The notes under the pieces are model-generated. The model was not told the DNA's origin. It made no database searches and worked only from the letters and a program-made list of their open reading frames with translations. Positions 22,681 to 32,986 of a stretch of 64,000 nucleotides of DNA are shown piece by piece. The position numbers and the translations under genes are program-made. Position 1 is the stretch's first letter. Each line of letters starts with the position of its first letter. This DNA is from Gnetum montanum (Eukaryota > Streptophyta > Gnetopsida > Gnetales > Gnetaceae). Location of the stretch: assembly GCA_015680685.1 (NCBI GenBank), contig MNCI01005769.1:62001-126000 (forward strand), written 5' to 3'.

Positions 22681-24260
22681 ACTAGCTCTCTAAGGAAATA
22701 AATGATGATATCAATTGGGGAGAGTTGGAGATTTCTAACAATTTCAAACAAGAACCCCTTGAATTAAAGAAATTACCAAACAGAATAGAGTATGTGTTCT
22801 TAAAAAATGAAAAGCCAATCATTATTAATGTCAAACTTTCTGCAAGAAAAAAGAAGATGCTAATGAATGTTGTGGAAAAATGGTCATTAGCCTTTGCCTA
22901 GTCATATTCCGAGCTCATAGGAATAGTTCCAAGAATATGCCAACACCAGATATACACTGACCTTGCCGTTAGGATGAAATGATAGTCGCAACGCTGTTTG
23001 AGTCCTGAATTAAAGCAAATTATCAAAGAAAATATTGAGCAAGTCCTCAAGGCAAGATTTATCTACCTTGTTGTAGAGAGTGAGTGGATTAGTCCACTCA
23101 TGATCATGCCCAAGAAAGGAGGCAAATGATGGGTGTGCATTAACTTCTGGCTGCTCAATATGGTAACTTTCAAAGATCATTCTTCATTGCCTTTTGTCAA
23201 CCAAGTGTTGGATACCATTTCTGGGCACAACTATTATAGCTTTCTAGATCGTTATAGTGGCTATAACCAAATCTAGATTGCACCAGAGGACCAAGTGAAG
23301 ACGAATTTCACAAGTCCTTGAGGGGCTTTTTCTTATCGTTAAATGCCATTCGGTCTATGTAATGCCCTAGCTACATTCCAAAGATTAGTCCTTAGCATTT
23401 TCCAACAACAAATTGGTAGAGGGGTAGAAGTCTTCATGGATGACTTTTCTACCTATAGAGGTACGTTCAAGCAAGCCCTAGACTATCTTTAGCAAGTGTT
23501 GAGGAGATGTGTCGTAACAAACCTCTAGCTCAATTGGCAAAAGAGTGATCTTATGGTCCAAGAAGACATAGTCTTGGGGCATTGTATCTTAAAATTAGGA
23601 ATTGAGGTGAACCCTAAGAAAATAAGGGTCATCTAAGGAATAACCCATTAACCAAAAATAGTTAAAGAAGTGCAGTCATTCCTTGGTCATATTGGCAACT
23701 GCTAGCACTTCATCAAGAATTTTTTCAAAATCACCAAGTTGTTGGTTAAATTAACAAAGAAAGATGCACCATTTTTTTGGACCCCTACATGTGAAATAAC
23801 ATTTCAACAACTAAAGTAAAAGCTTGTTGAAACCCCAATTCTATAAGCACTTAATTGATCCAGGCCACTTGATGTGATGACTGATGCATCAAATTATGCT
23901 TTTGGGGTAGTGCTTACATAGCTAGATGAACCAAAACATCTATATTACATTTACTACACAAGTTGGAGTATTGCAGGTGCATAATTGAACTACACCACTA
24001 CGGAAAAAAAGTTGATGGTAGTGGTGTTTGCCTTAGAAATGTTTAGGCACTATTTGCTTGGTTAGAAAGTGTTCGTGCACATAGATCATAGCACTATCTA
24101 GTTTTTAATGAATAAACCAATGGTGAGCCATTGTGTCATATGGTGGCTCATGATTTTGGAAGAGTTCGATCTCACAATGGTAGATTGAAAGGGTGTGAAA
24201 AATGTGGTCGCTGACCACTTATCATGACTAAGATGGGACGATAAGGAGAAAGAGAGCCCC
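22681..24260 (+). pseudogene. Reverse transcriptase and RNase H of element D
   Basis: Recognisable segments are the linker (EYVFLKNEKPIIINVKL, about 22785), SEWISPLMIMPKKGGK (about 23080), FKDHSSLPFVNQVLDTISGHNYYSFLDRYSGYNQI (about 23170-23275), LCNALATFQRLVLSIF (about 23360) and VEVFMDDFSTYRGTF (about 23425), with the FMDD catalytic pair intact. RNase H follows (DASNYAFGVVLT, about 23885; EMFRHYLLG and DHSTI, about 24040-24095; DHLS, about 24215). LDG has become LDR. Many stops are present, nearly all at Gln, Arg or Trp codons. Confidence 0.75.
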
Positions 24261-25500
24261 TTATCTGATCAATTTCCTAATGAATATCTCCTTGAAAGGG
24301 TTATTAATGCATAAATGCTTAATGAACTAAGATAGTATGACACAATTCTTTCTTATCCACTCAAGCAAGAATTGTGGCAAGGGCTGGACACTCAGAAGAA
24401 ACAACAGTTTCTTCACCAAGTTAAGCATTTCATGGAAATCAACAGGAACCTTTACAAAATATGTCCTGAAGGCCTAGTACACTGGCGTGTCCCTAACAAA
24501 AATCAACTACGCATTCTCTAGGATGCTCACGAAGGCCCTTGTGTGGGCCATTATGCTGGGAGATGCACAACCATAAAAATCCTCATGGTAGGATATTATT
24601 GGCCAACAATCTTCAGGGATGCACACCAATTTGTCTATGATTATGATTGTTGTCAGAGGAATTATGGAATGAAAACTCGAATGGAGGGGTCATAACAATG
24701 GATTTAGCCTCTCAATCCATGTTGATATTTGGGGCATTACCTTTATGGATCCCATAATGCCTTTGTCAAATGGAAAGGCATATATAATAGTCACAGTTGA
24801 TTATTGCACTAAGTGGGTATAAGCAGTAGCCTCACTGACTGTACATCCACTATTGCTACTTGGTTTGTATAATAGAATATCATAAACAGGTTTGGTGTGC
24901 CTTATGCATTAATTTCTAACAATGGAACTCATTTCACAGGTGCCACTTTTCAAAAACTTATGCAGCACTTGGGGGTTAAGCACAAACTCACAACACCTTA
25001 TTGCCCTCAAGCTAATGGTCAAGCTGAAGTTACTAATCGGGAGACTACAAAAATTCTAACGCGCATTATTAGCAAGTATTGAAGGGATTGAAGCACCAAA
25101 TTAAATGATGCCCTCTAGGCCTATTTCTCCACATAGAAGCTTCCCATAGGTTATTCTTCCTATGAGGTCACGTATGAAAAACTACCAACACTACCCATAA
25201 AATCCAAGCTCCGTACACTTTCTACAACCTATGACCTTGACATGGATTTAAGTGTAGCATAAAAGGAAAGATTAATAAACCTTAACTTGCTAGATGAAAA
25301 TTGATTAATGACCATGATTATATATAAACCTAATAGCCTAGACAAGAAGCAATTAGTCAACATTCAACAACTGAAACCTTTCCATGAGCCCAAGCCAACC
25401 AACTCAATAAACACCTCACCAGATGGATGACCATGCTCAATCTTTCAAATCTCCTACTTCCAACTTAGTCGTGGGGGAGATGGCCATCTGTACTAACACT
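24261..25500 (+). pseudogene. Integrase of element D
   Basis: An HHCC-type zinc region (HEGPCVGHYAGRCTTIKILMVGYYWPT, then CQRNYGMKTR, about 24525-24680) precedes the catalytic core. The first Asp of the DDE triad sits in a degraded segment near 24730. The second lies in LISNNGTHFTG, where Asp has become Asn (about 24910). The Glu is in NGQAEVTNRE (about 25015). The C-terminus has no chromodomain and ends in the SxGGDGH-type tail over the purine-rich site at 25467. A non-chromodomain integrase places the element with Athila/Tat. Confidence 0.75.
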
Positions 25501-27482
25501 TTATCTGGCTCCTTAGTCTTTTGACTTTTTTGTTTTACACACTTTTGGTTTTACAACTTTTTGTTTTCATATTCTTTATTTTACATGTTTTTGTTTTCAG
25601 GTTATTAATCTTTTTGAAGTTTTTGTTTTACACTGTCATTAGTATATTTAATATTTCTTGAATACTCTTTTACTTTTTTTTTTTATATTTTCTTGTGTTT
25701 GGTGTAATTCTCTACTCTTTTTGCTAATAAGGTGCCAGGCACAATGGTAATGTGCTGCTCGATGGTGATTTATATCATTTGTGATTTGATTGTTGATGTC
25801 TAGTTTCTGACTTTTAATGTCGTTACTAATGACTAGGACATGGTCTCTTCTCACGTAATAGGTAGTGGGTCCACATCATCCACCCATCCACACACTCTAT
25901 GGTTTTCCTTGTTTTGGAAACGTGCAGTCCCTTTTCCATTAATACAACCTTAATAAATTTGTGACTTGTGTAGTTTCTAGAATTAGGAAGGAATCAAAGG
26001 TTTGGACAAGGTGTGGCTTCACAGGGATGTGGTATTCTTCATGCTTTTCCATTTTCCTATGTGCGAGGGTATTTTCGTGAGCTTCCTACCATTCTGTGTC
26101 ATTCCACAATAGGAAGTTGAATAAGTCCTTACATGGTGTGGTCCTCATAAAAAAAAGATGAGGATTCAAAGCACACCCCTTCGACAATTGAAATGCAAAA
26201 ACACATGGGTCTTTGCATGGTGTGGTTTCTATTCAAATAAATAAATATAATATAGAAATTCAAAGCACACCCCTTAGACTAAATAAAAAGGGCTCCAAGC
26301 ACTCGTTATGGGACTTGTCTTGTCTCCTCTAACTAAGGCCCTTTCTCACTTCCTACATCTTCTCCAATTTGGAATGATGGTTGTTTTTGGGAAGCATTCT
26401 TGTGTCTCAGGGGATGGACTAGTTTTAGAATGTCGATGTGAAGTCACTAAAAGTGGTTGGTTTTGGCTTGGACTAAGGATGGATCCTACCGAGTCATTTA
26501 ATCACAAACTCCACAAAGGACTTCATGTGACTATAATTAGGAACTCCATTCCATTCTCCCTCTCATTCATCTATGCTTTTCATGCCTCACCTCACTGCCA
26601 GTTTCATGTTTTGATTCTATGTTTTGGTTTGATGTGTCAGGATTCTCAATCAGTTACTTCTAGGTTTTTGTACTTAACCTTCTATAACCATTAATCATGC
26701 ACGATGCCCACGGACTCCTTGGTTTGAAGTTATGCAAGGGCATAAAAGGCCTGTGCTTGATTTGATGAGGATCCATTTGCATATCTTTTGGTTTGGTTAA
26801 GTTAAGTTCTTTAACCTTAGACATTTTTACAATCGAATAATTTTTATTTACCCCATCAATGCCATCCAATTATGTGCATCTTCACAACTATTTTTAGTGA
26901 ATTCTTTCTTTTTATTGTTGTGAATTTCTATACCCTCTTTTCAGTATTCCCTATGTTAAGCTTTTTCTAAATTTTATGGACTACTTCTCTTACTTAACCT
27001 ATTTGTTTGTCTTCCCACTAACATTATCAAGCAATCAATCTACCACAATCACAACTTAGCTAGATAAAATCATTAACAAGACAAGGTATTCAACCGCTAT
27101 ATGTTACACTTTATATACTAATGCTTGATTTTATTGTGATTGTAGTGGGAGGCATGGATTGGAAGCGAGACTGTCTTCACCAAGGATGATGTAGCAATAT
27201 CACTCATGGGAGATTGTTCATGACCATTGAATCTCTTCTACCTCTTCCTCATTCTTTTGTTGCCAAGAAGGGTTGGATGTCCTTTGGATCTGAGGGTGTT
27301 CTTTCCTATTATCATGAACACCCAACCTTGTACACAATTGTAATGATATATGCTTAGGCACTTCTGTATTTGTCTGTTTCCTCTATGTTACTTTGCATGT
27401 CAATCAAATATTCCATACCTCCTAGTATATTTTATAAGGTACTTGTTCCTCTTGTTCTGTACTTGACGATGAGTTTTCATTT
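25501..27482 (+). other. 3' non-coding region of element D
   Basis: No gene is supportable. It contains TTTTTGTTTTACA-type repeats (25530-25640) and the block shared with A and K (about 26160-26540). The CAAAGCACACCCCTT part of that block occurs twice here, at about 26167 and 26262. Further down are AT-rich stretches and a run ending ACGATGAGTTTTCATTTAG before the polypurine tract. Confidence 0.6.
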
Positions 27483-27495
27483 AGTTGTGGGGGTA
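27483..27495 (+). promoter_or_regulatory. Polypurine tract of element D
   Basis: AGTTGTGGGGGTA directly precedes the 3' LTR. Confidence 0.75.
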
Positions 27496-28307
27496 TGATG
27501 AATCATGCTTTTCATAAGCTTCGATATTAGAGTGGCCACGATATCAGGCATGTGATATCACAGGATACTCTCAGGTTTATAAATATAGCACCTGGGCACA
27601 TGATTTAGGAGTAGTTTTTTGAAGTCAAGTAGTGAAATTCTTGTAGTTTATTCATTTAAGAGTTAGAATATTCTCCAAGTGCCTATAGTAGGAGGTCTAA
27701 GTGTAATTGGATCTTTATTCAAGCATTGATGTACCTAAACACGCCATTGTGTTGGTAATAAAGATGAGCTCTTTGATTCATCCTTGCAGCAATTGAGACT
27801 TTCTATCTTTATGCATTTATATATCATGATTTCATGTTGTTCATATTTAATGTTATTCATTTAGCAATTAATTTTGATGAATTAAGCAACTAATTAAAAT
27901 ACACAAGCATGACCCCTTCAAACATACCTGTGACACTTGGAAGCTTAGAAACAGTTAGCGTTTAACAACCCAGCAATGTTTACATGAAGTTCAGGATGTG
28001 TCCAAGAAGTAGGGATGGTTACTTGTGTTAGGTTAAATTAGATAATAGTTCACTTAGCATTTAATCACTCTCACTTTCATTATTGTTTTGAGGTGATCAA
28101 ATTGATAAAACATAAAATGATAAAAATCTTATGCCTCAGTCATACTTAACCATACTCTTGCATTCACAAGTAAGGCTGGAAAGGCAATGAACGAACAACA
28201 TGAACCCACTATTTAGCTCTAGCATACTTGGTAATTAAAGTTTGCAAAATTCAACCAGATCGCACGTGAACACCTATGATTTGTATGGTTGTCCTCATTG
28301 CTCATCA
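27496..28307 (+). repeat. 3' LTR of element D
   Basis: 812 bp, TGATGAATCATGC ... TTGCTCATCA. It is about 120 bp shorter than the 5' LTR, almost entirely because it has fewer GATATC units in U3. AATAAAGATGAG is near 27760, paired with ATCTTTATT about 50 bases upstream. Confidence 0.9.
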
Positions 28308-28513
28308 AATTCAATATCATAAATGTGGCTGGTAAGCTTGTATTTATAGTTTTTGCCCTAGGGCTACGTTGATGGGGCCTTGTCAATATAGCAAACACTA
28401 TGTCGATGTGGCCCCATTAATGGGGCACACCATGTAAATGGGGCCTCATCAACAGGGGCCCATCAATGAGGTTGTGTCAATAGTGGCCCATCAACATGAC
28501 TCTTTAACATTCA
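28308..28513 (-). repeat. 5' LTR of element C, U3 part
   Basis: The first five bases (AATTC) are the duplicated target of D; the LTR proper is 28313-28513. It contains a TATA box (minus-strand TATAAATAC near 28345) and a series of CATCAA/CATCGA/CCCATTAATGGG-like palindromic units, as in solo LTR F. Confidence 0.8.
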
Positions 28514-29160
28514 TTGACATAGATATAAATGTAAGTATAAATGTCAACATACATAACATGTTCTAGAATGTAGTTTACTATCTAACTTTAAAAATACTTA
28601 GAATTAACAAGTATAATAGAATCTATTTGTATAATCATTCAACATCGATGCATCATATGAAAATGTCATAATCTACATCCTAAGAAAAGTATAGCAGATT
28701 GCTAAGTTCAGAGTCCTATATGTTTTAACCTAGGGGCATGTCCTAGGTAAGCTTGACATTTCACTTAAAAAGTATTATAGATTGCATAATCATCATGGTG
28801 TAGATACTAAGCTTGTGGGCCTCATCCTCCATGCATCCCATGATTTGAAAATAAGAGTGAGTTAGTATAAGCTAAGTGAAATTATTTGGCACTATATCAA
28901 AGACAAAAATCATGATTAAGGGCTATAATAAGGCCACTTTAACCTTTTCTAATTTCTCTATTTCAATTTCAATCAAGTAATGAAGTGTTAAGTTTGCATC
29001 ATCTTATAATTGAAAGTAGAATATGGATTCAAATCCCTTGAAAAAAGAATGCTTGTAAGTTGTGTAGGTTAAGAGTGCTTGAGAATGGGTTTATGTGTTT
29101 CTTTTTTGTGTTGCAACATCTCATTTAACACAATGTTATAATGATTTTTTTGTTGCCCCT
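28514..29160. other. AT-rich interval between elements C and G
   Basis: I see no gene, LTR or clear match to the other elements in these 647 bases. This may be older host DNA or a decayed retroelement. Confidence 0.5.
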
Positions 29161-29526
29161 TGATGAGCAGTGGAGTGGTCCAACATCCAACCATATGAGA
29201 TACAAGTGTTCACGCATAGCTCAATTAAATTCTATAGACAAGGCAATGTGATTATGCTAGTAATTAGTTTGAGCTCATGATTGTTGTCTTCCCATGTGAG
29301 CTAGTAAAATCAATGCATATGGTTTAACTCATAGTGAGGTGTATGACAACTGATGTTGCTTTGGCCATTTTACTCCTAGTAAACATATGGTAAATGAAAG
29401 TGTTTTCTAAGTCTAAGTAAACAACAAATGAATCTAGTCTAGCCTAGGCAATTGACATCCATTCTTGACTCTTTGCACATGTCTTGGACTTATGTAATCA
29501 TTACTGGGATTACCAAGTATCTCACT
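29161..29526 (-). repeat. 3' LTR of element G, U5-side part
   Basis: It begins (on +) TGATGAGCAGTGGAGTGGTCC. It is interrupted by solo LTR F at 29527, which is inserted into it. Confidence 0.8.
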
Positions 29527-30481
29527 TGATGAGTATCAAAGTGTCACATCAATGGACCCATATTGACATGGCCTCGCCAACGAGCCCCCATCGATGGGGC
29601 TCCATTTACGTGGTGTTGCCCCATCGATGAGGCTGCATCGACATAGTGTTTGCTACATCTACGAGGGCTCAGTGACACAGTCTACAGAAAAACCTATAAA
29701 TACAAGCTCACAACTGTGTTTATGGACATTCAAGTCATAGTAGTAGTAGTAGAGCTCTTGCAGTTTGTCCATTTGAAAGTAAGAATATTTCTCTGAGTGC
29801 TTGTAGCAGGACTCAAAAAGTGTACGGATCTTTATTTGAGCATTATTGTACTTGAATCACACTAGTGTGTACGACAATAAAGATGAGCCTTTTGATCAAA
29901 CGTTGCACTTAGAATAGATTAATTATTTATTTATGCATTTATTTTTTTAATTAATTATGCCATCAATTAAGCTAAATTAGACTTCAAGCAATTAGTTAAT
30001 TAATTAAGCTAAATAGATTAAACACTAAGTATGATCACTTCAAGCATAAACATGTATCACTTAGTAATCCTAGTAGCATTATTGCTTGGTGCGCCCAGTA
30101 GCATAGTGCTTGGTAACCCAGCAGTGGATACATGGGTTCAAGATGTGTACAGAAAGTGGGACCATATGCTTATGTTAAGACTAGTTAGAGAATAGTTAAG
30201 TAGTTAAATTAAATTAGTTATTAAATGACTTCATCTCTCTATTTAAGTACGAAGGAACATAAAATACGAAATAATAAAAATCATATGCCTCGATTACACT
30301 TAACCATACCATGTGCATCACAAGTGTAATTTGGAAGACAACAAATGACCATTAGGGAAAGGTTCACTTCCTAAAAGACTAGTGTACCATAAACTACAGA
30401 GTCTAAGAAATTTGACTAAGTCTCACATGAATGCTTTGTGATTTGTATGGTTGGGCATAGGGGTACTTTCACCACTCATCA
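29527..30481 (+). repeat. Solo LTR F
   Basis: 955 bp, TGATGAGTATCAAAG ... CCACTCATCA. It is flanked by TCACT (29522-29526) and TCGCT (30482-30486), a target duplication with one change. There is no internal region, so it arose by recombination between the two LTRs of a full element. It belongs to the family of the C LTR. U3 has ATCGAT-type palindromes (29545-29665), TATAAATAC is at about 29692, and AATAAAGATGAG (about 29875) is paired with ATCTTTATT. Confidence 0.93.
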
Positions 30482-30486
30482 TCGCT

Positions 30487-31055
30487 ATTAGGAAAACTAA
30501 GCGATAATACTACTAGGTTACCAAATGATAACACTTTATGCTCATAATCAGTGGTATGCATTCTTCTTAACAACAATAAAAGTAAACTTCATGAAAAAGT
30601 AAACACTAACTAAGAAAATAGTAATAAGTAAGCTAAGTGAAATAGTAAACATTATTCTAAGTAAACAATAAAAACTAAGTAGATGTTGCAATGGTGAAAA
30701 GTAATCTTGATCTTTATTACCATTTACACTTGTGTCCAACTACAAGATGCTTGGATAAAGACTCCATACAATCACTTCACACCACACTGCAGGCATACAT
30801 TGCTAAGTGCTAAGTATTAAAATTAAAAAAACAATCAAATAGAGTTTCACTAAGGTAGAATGAAATTGTTGTTTGGACCATGTGCCAAAGTATCATATTT
30901 ATAAGCCTACATGTGTTTGTGATCTCGGATATTCGACATCGTAGCTTGTGCCTCAATATTAAGGATCCAATATCGCAACTCTAATATCAAATGCACGATG
31001 TCACAGCTCTAATATTGGATGCCCGATATTGTAGTTAATCAAAATATGATTTATC
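30487..31055 (-). repeat. 3' LTR of element G, R/U3 part
   Basis: It continues from 29526 after the solo LTR and ends GATTTATCA. AATAAAG and its paired arm lie at 30705-30765, the TATA box near 30900, and GATAT/CAATATC units at 30930-31035. Confidence 0.8.
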
Positions 31056-31068
31056 ATACCCCCATGAC
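31056..31068 (-). promoter_or_regulatory. Polypurine tract of element G
   Basis: The minus strand reads AGTCATGGGGGTA directly before the 3' LTR. Confidence 0.75.
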
Positions 31069-31263
31069 TAACTAAAAACTCATCCTCAAGTTTAAAAAAA
31101 TGAGGATGGAGTTCTTTACAAAATTAGGACATAGATTTACATGACACTAACTACCATTGTGACATCTTGTCCTTGGATGTTATGACATATGTCAAACATA
31201 GAATATATTAGACATTATTCATATAAAGAAAATATACCAATGCAAACTATAAGTGATATTTAG

Positions 31264-32171
31264 TGATGAGTGGCGAGCTACCCCTACACTCAACCATACG
31301 AAACGAGCGTAGCACGCGGGATCTGGTCGAACTCCGCAGAATAAATGCCTATACGCCCCATGGAACACTTGGGGTTAATCATTCGTTGTCTTCCCAAACT
31401 TACTTGTGTTTGTCATGGTGTATGGTTAAGTAAGTCTGAGGTATATTATTTTTATATCTTTTATGTGTTTTTCTCCTATGCTATAGAGGTGAAGGATTGA
31501 GAAACTAACTAACTCTAACTAATGACTAAGTCTAAATTAACTAGCGTTAGCATCCGTTCCCACTTACCGTACATACCTTGAACTATGCAACCACGGCTAC
31601 CAAATGCTAATCGTTGCTGGGATCACCACGCGTAACGCACGTGCTCGAAGTGGTCGTACTGAGGCACTTAACTAACCTAAGCGTAATGAGCATCCATTCC
31701 TTGACTAGACGTACACATCCTTAGATGCTCATAATCAAGTTGTACTCATTCAGCATTCTAGGAGTTGAGGGTGAGAGAATCTAATCATAATGAGCATCGA
31801 TTCCTTGATTAGCCGTACACATCCGTAAATGCTCATAATCAAGTTGTACTCATGCCGCGCTAATGCAAGGTAATAAATAACAAGTAAGAAATAACAGGTA
31901 ATAAATAACAAGTAATAAATCCTATTCCATGCACTGCAAGGTTTATCCACAAAGCTCGTCTTTATTTCCGTACACAACTTGCATTCAAGTACAATGTTGC
32001 TCAAATAAAGATTCGTTCGCTTGGGGACTCCTACTGTGGGCACATGGAAAATATTCTATCTCTGGAGTGATCAATCTGCCAGAGTTTTCCTACTTCTAGC
32101 CTAGGATGGGTAAACAAGGGAGAGCCGCCTCTTATTTATAGATATGGTGGCGGACTGTGATATTGCGTATG
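31264..32171 (-). repeat. 3' LTR of element H, truncated
   Basis: 908 bp. Compared with the 5' copy it lacks the 54 bases corresponding to 36485-36538, which hold most of the GATATC-type units. The remainder aligns throughout. Confidence 0.92.
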
Positions 32172-32986
32172 TCTCTTAAAAGTATCCAACTTCTCCGAAT
32201 TGATGATCTTAGATTAAGGGGTGGAAGTTGGCGATGCTCATATTCTAATGTATATATGCTTTCGTTATGGGCATGGGTTTCCTTAGTTCATTCCATGCAT
32301 ATTTGGTTGCTTCTTCAAGTAGCTGTCAACCACGGGGTGTCTACTACTGGTTGTGTGGTTGCTACATACAGGCATCTTTGTTGTAAAGTTTCAAGGGCAC
32401 ACCTATCACATGGAGGTATTTCCTCCATGTCATCACCCGATGAATCACTATATGTGATGCATGGAACTTTCTTCTTCTTGATCCTTCCATAAATGTTTAT
32501 CTTAGAAATTTCCAAGGAAAGGTCGTGGATCCTAAGGCATGCATCTACTGTACTAAGCCATGTCCTTCCCATTATAATTAGGAAGTCCCCTTCATTGTTG
32601 TTAACTTCAATCACCAGGAAATCAGCTGGGTAAGACCAACAACACACAATGGTGATGATGTCCTCCACCAATCCCAAGGGAATGGTGATGGACTAGTCTA
32701 CTAGCTCTAGTTGAATGTTGCTCTTCTTAAGTTGGGGCAGGTTCCAGGCATGATAGATCTCTCGTGAAATTAAGTTAACTCTGGAACCTGAGTCAAGAAG
32801 AGCCCTATGTGGTTTATTTCTGGCGATTTGTAAATAGATTAAGGGACTCCCAAGGTCAGTTAATTTCTTAGGAAGGTAGCCTACCTTGATCCAGTCGATT
32901 ACGATATGCGTTAACATAACCGTATGCGTTAAGCTCTGTTGGACTGAAGGGTGCTCCAAAGTGTTATATGGTGGAGGAGTGTACAT
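32172..32986 (-). pseudogene. Aspartic protease of element H
   Basis: The minus strand encodes TVMLTHIVIDWIKVGYLPKKL, then RALLDSGSRVNLISREIYHAWNLP (catalytic DSG intact, about 32800), then DFLVIEVNNNEGDFLIIMGRTWLSTVD and KKVPCITYSDSSGDDME. One stop (former TGG or CAG) at about 32693 separates two open segments. It ends a few codons into the RT linker, where the deletion joins LTR sequence. Confidence 0.8.

Larger units (their letters stand above)
12304..28307 (+). mobile_element. Element D: complete Ty3/gypsy gag-pol element, with element E inside its 5' LTR
   Basis: Plus strand: 5' LTR (12304-12944 plus 18998-19291), primer site, gag, protease, RT, RNase H, integrase, a long 3' non-coding region, polypurine tract and 3' LTR (27496-28307). 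Without the inserted E and its duplication it is about 9.95 kb. The flanking pentamers are CATTT (left) and AATTC (right), readable as a decayed duplication with two differences. Both flanks are halves of one LTR of element C, which independently proves the insertion. Dozens of stops make it inactive. Confidence 0.85.

Noticed and set aside
28514-29160. Interval between C and G as a possible promoter or small gene.
   Set aside because: It is AT-rich, with no reading frame, TATA/poly(A) pair or repeat structure that stands out.
29156-29160. Target duplication for element G (CCCCT).
   Set aside because: The right flank after 40666 reads TAAGG, not a direct repeat. No duplication is claimed.
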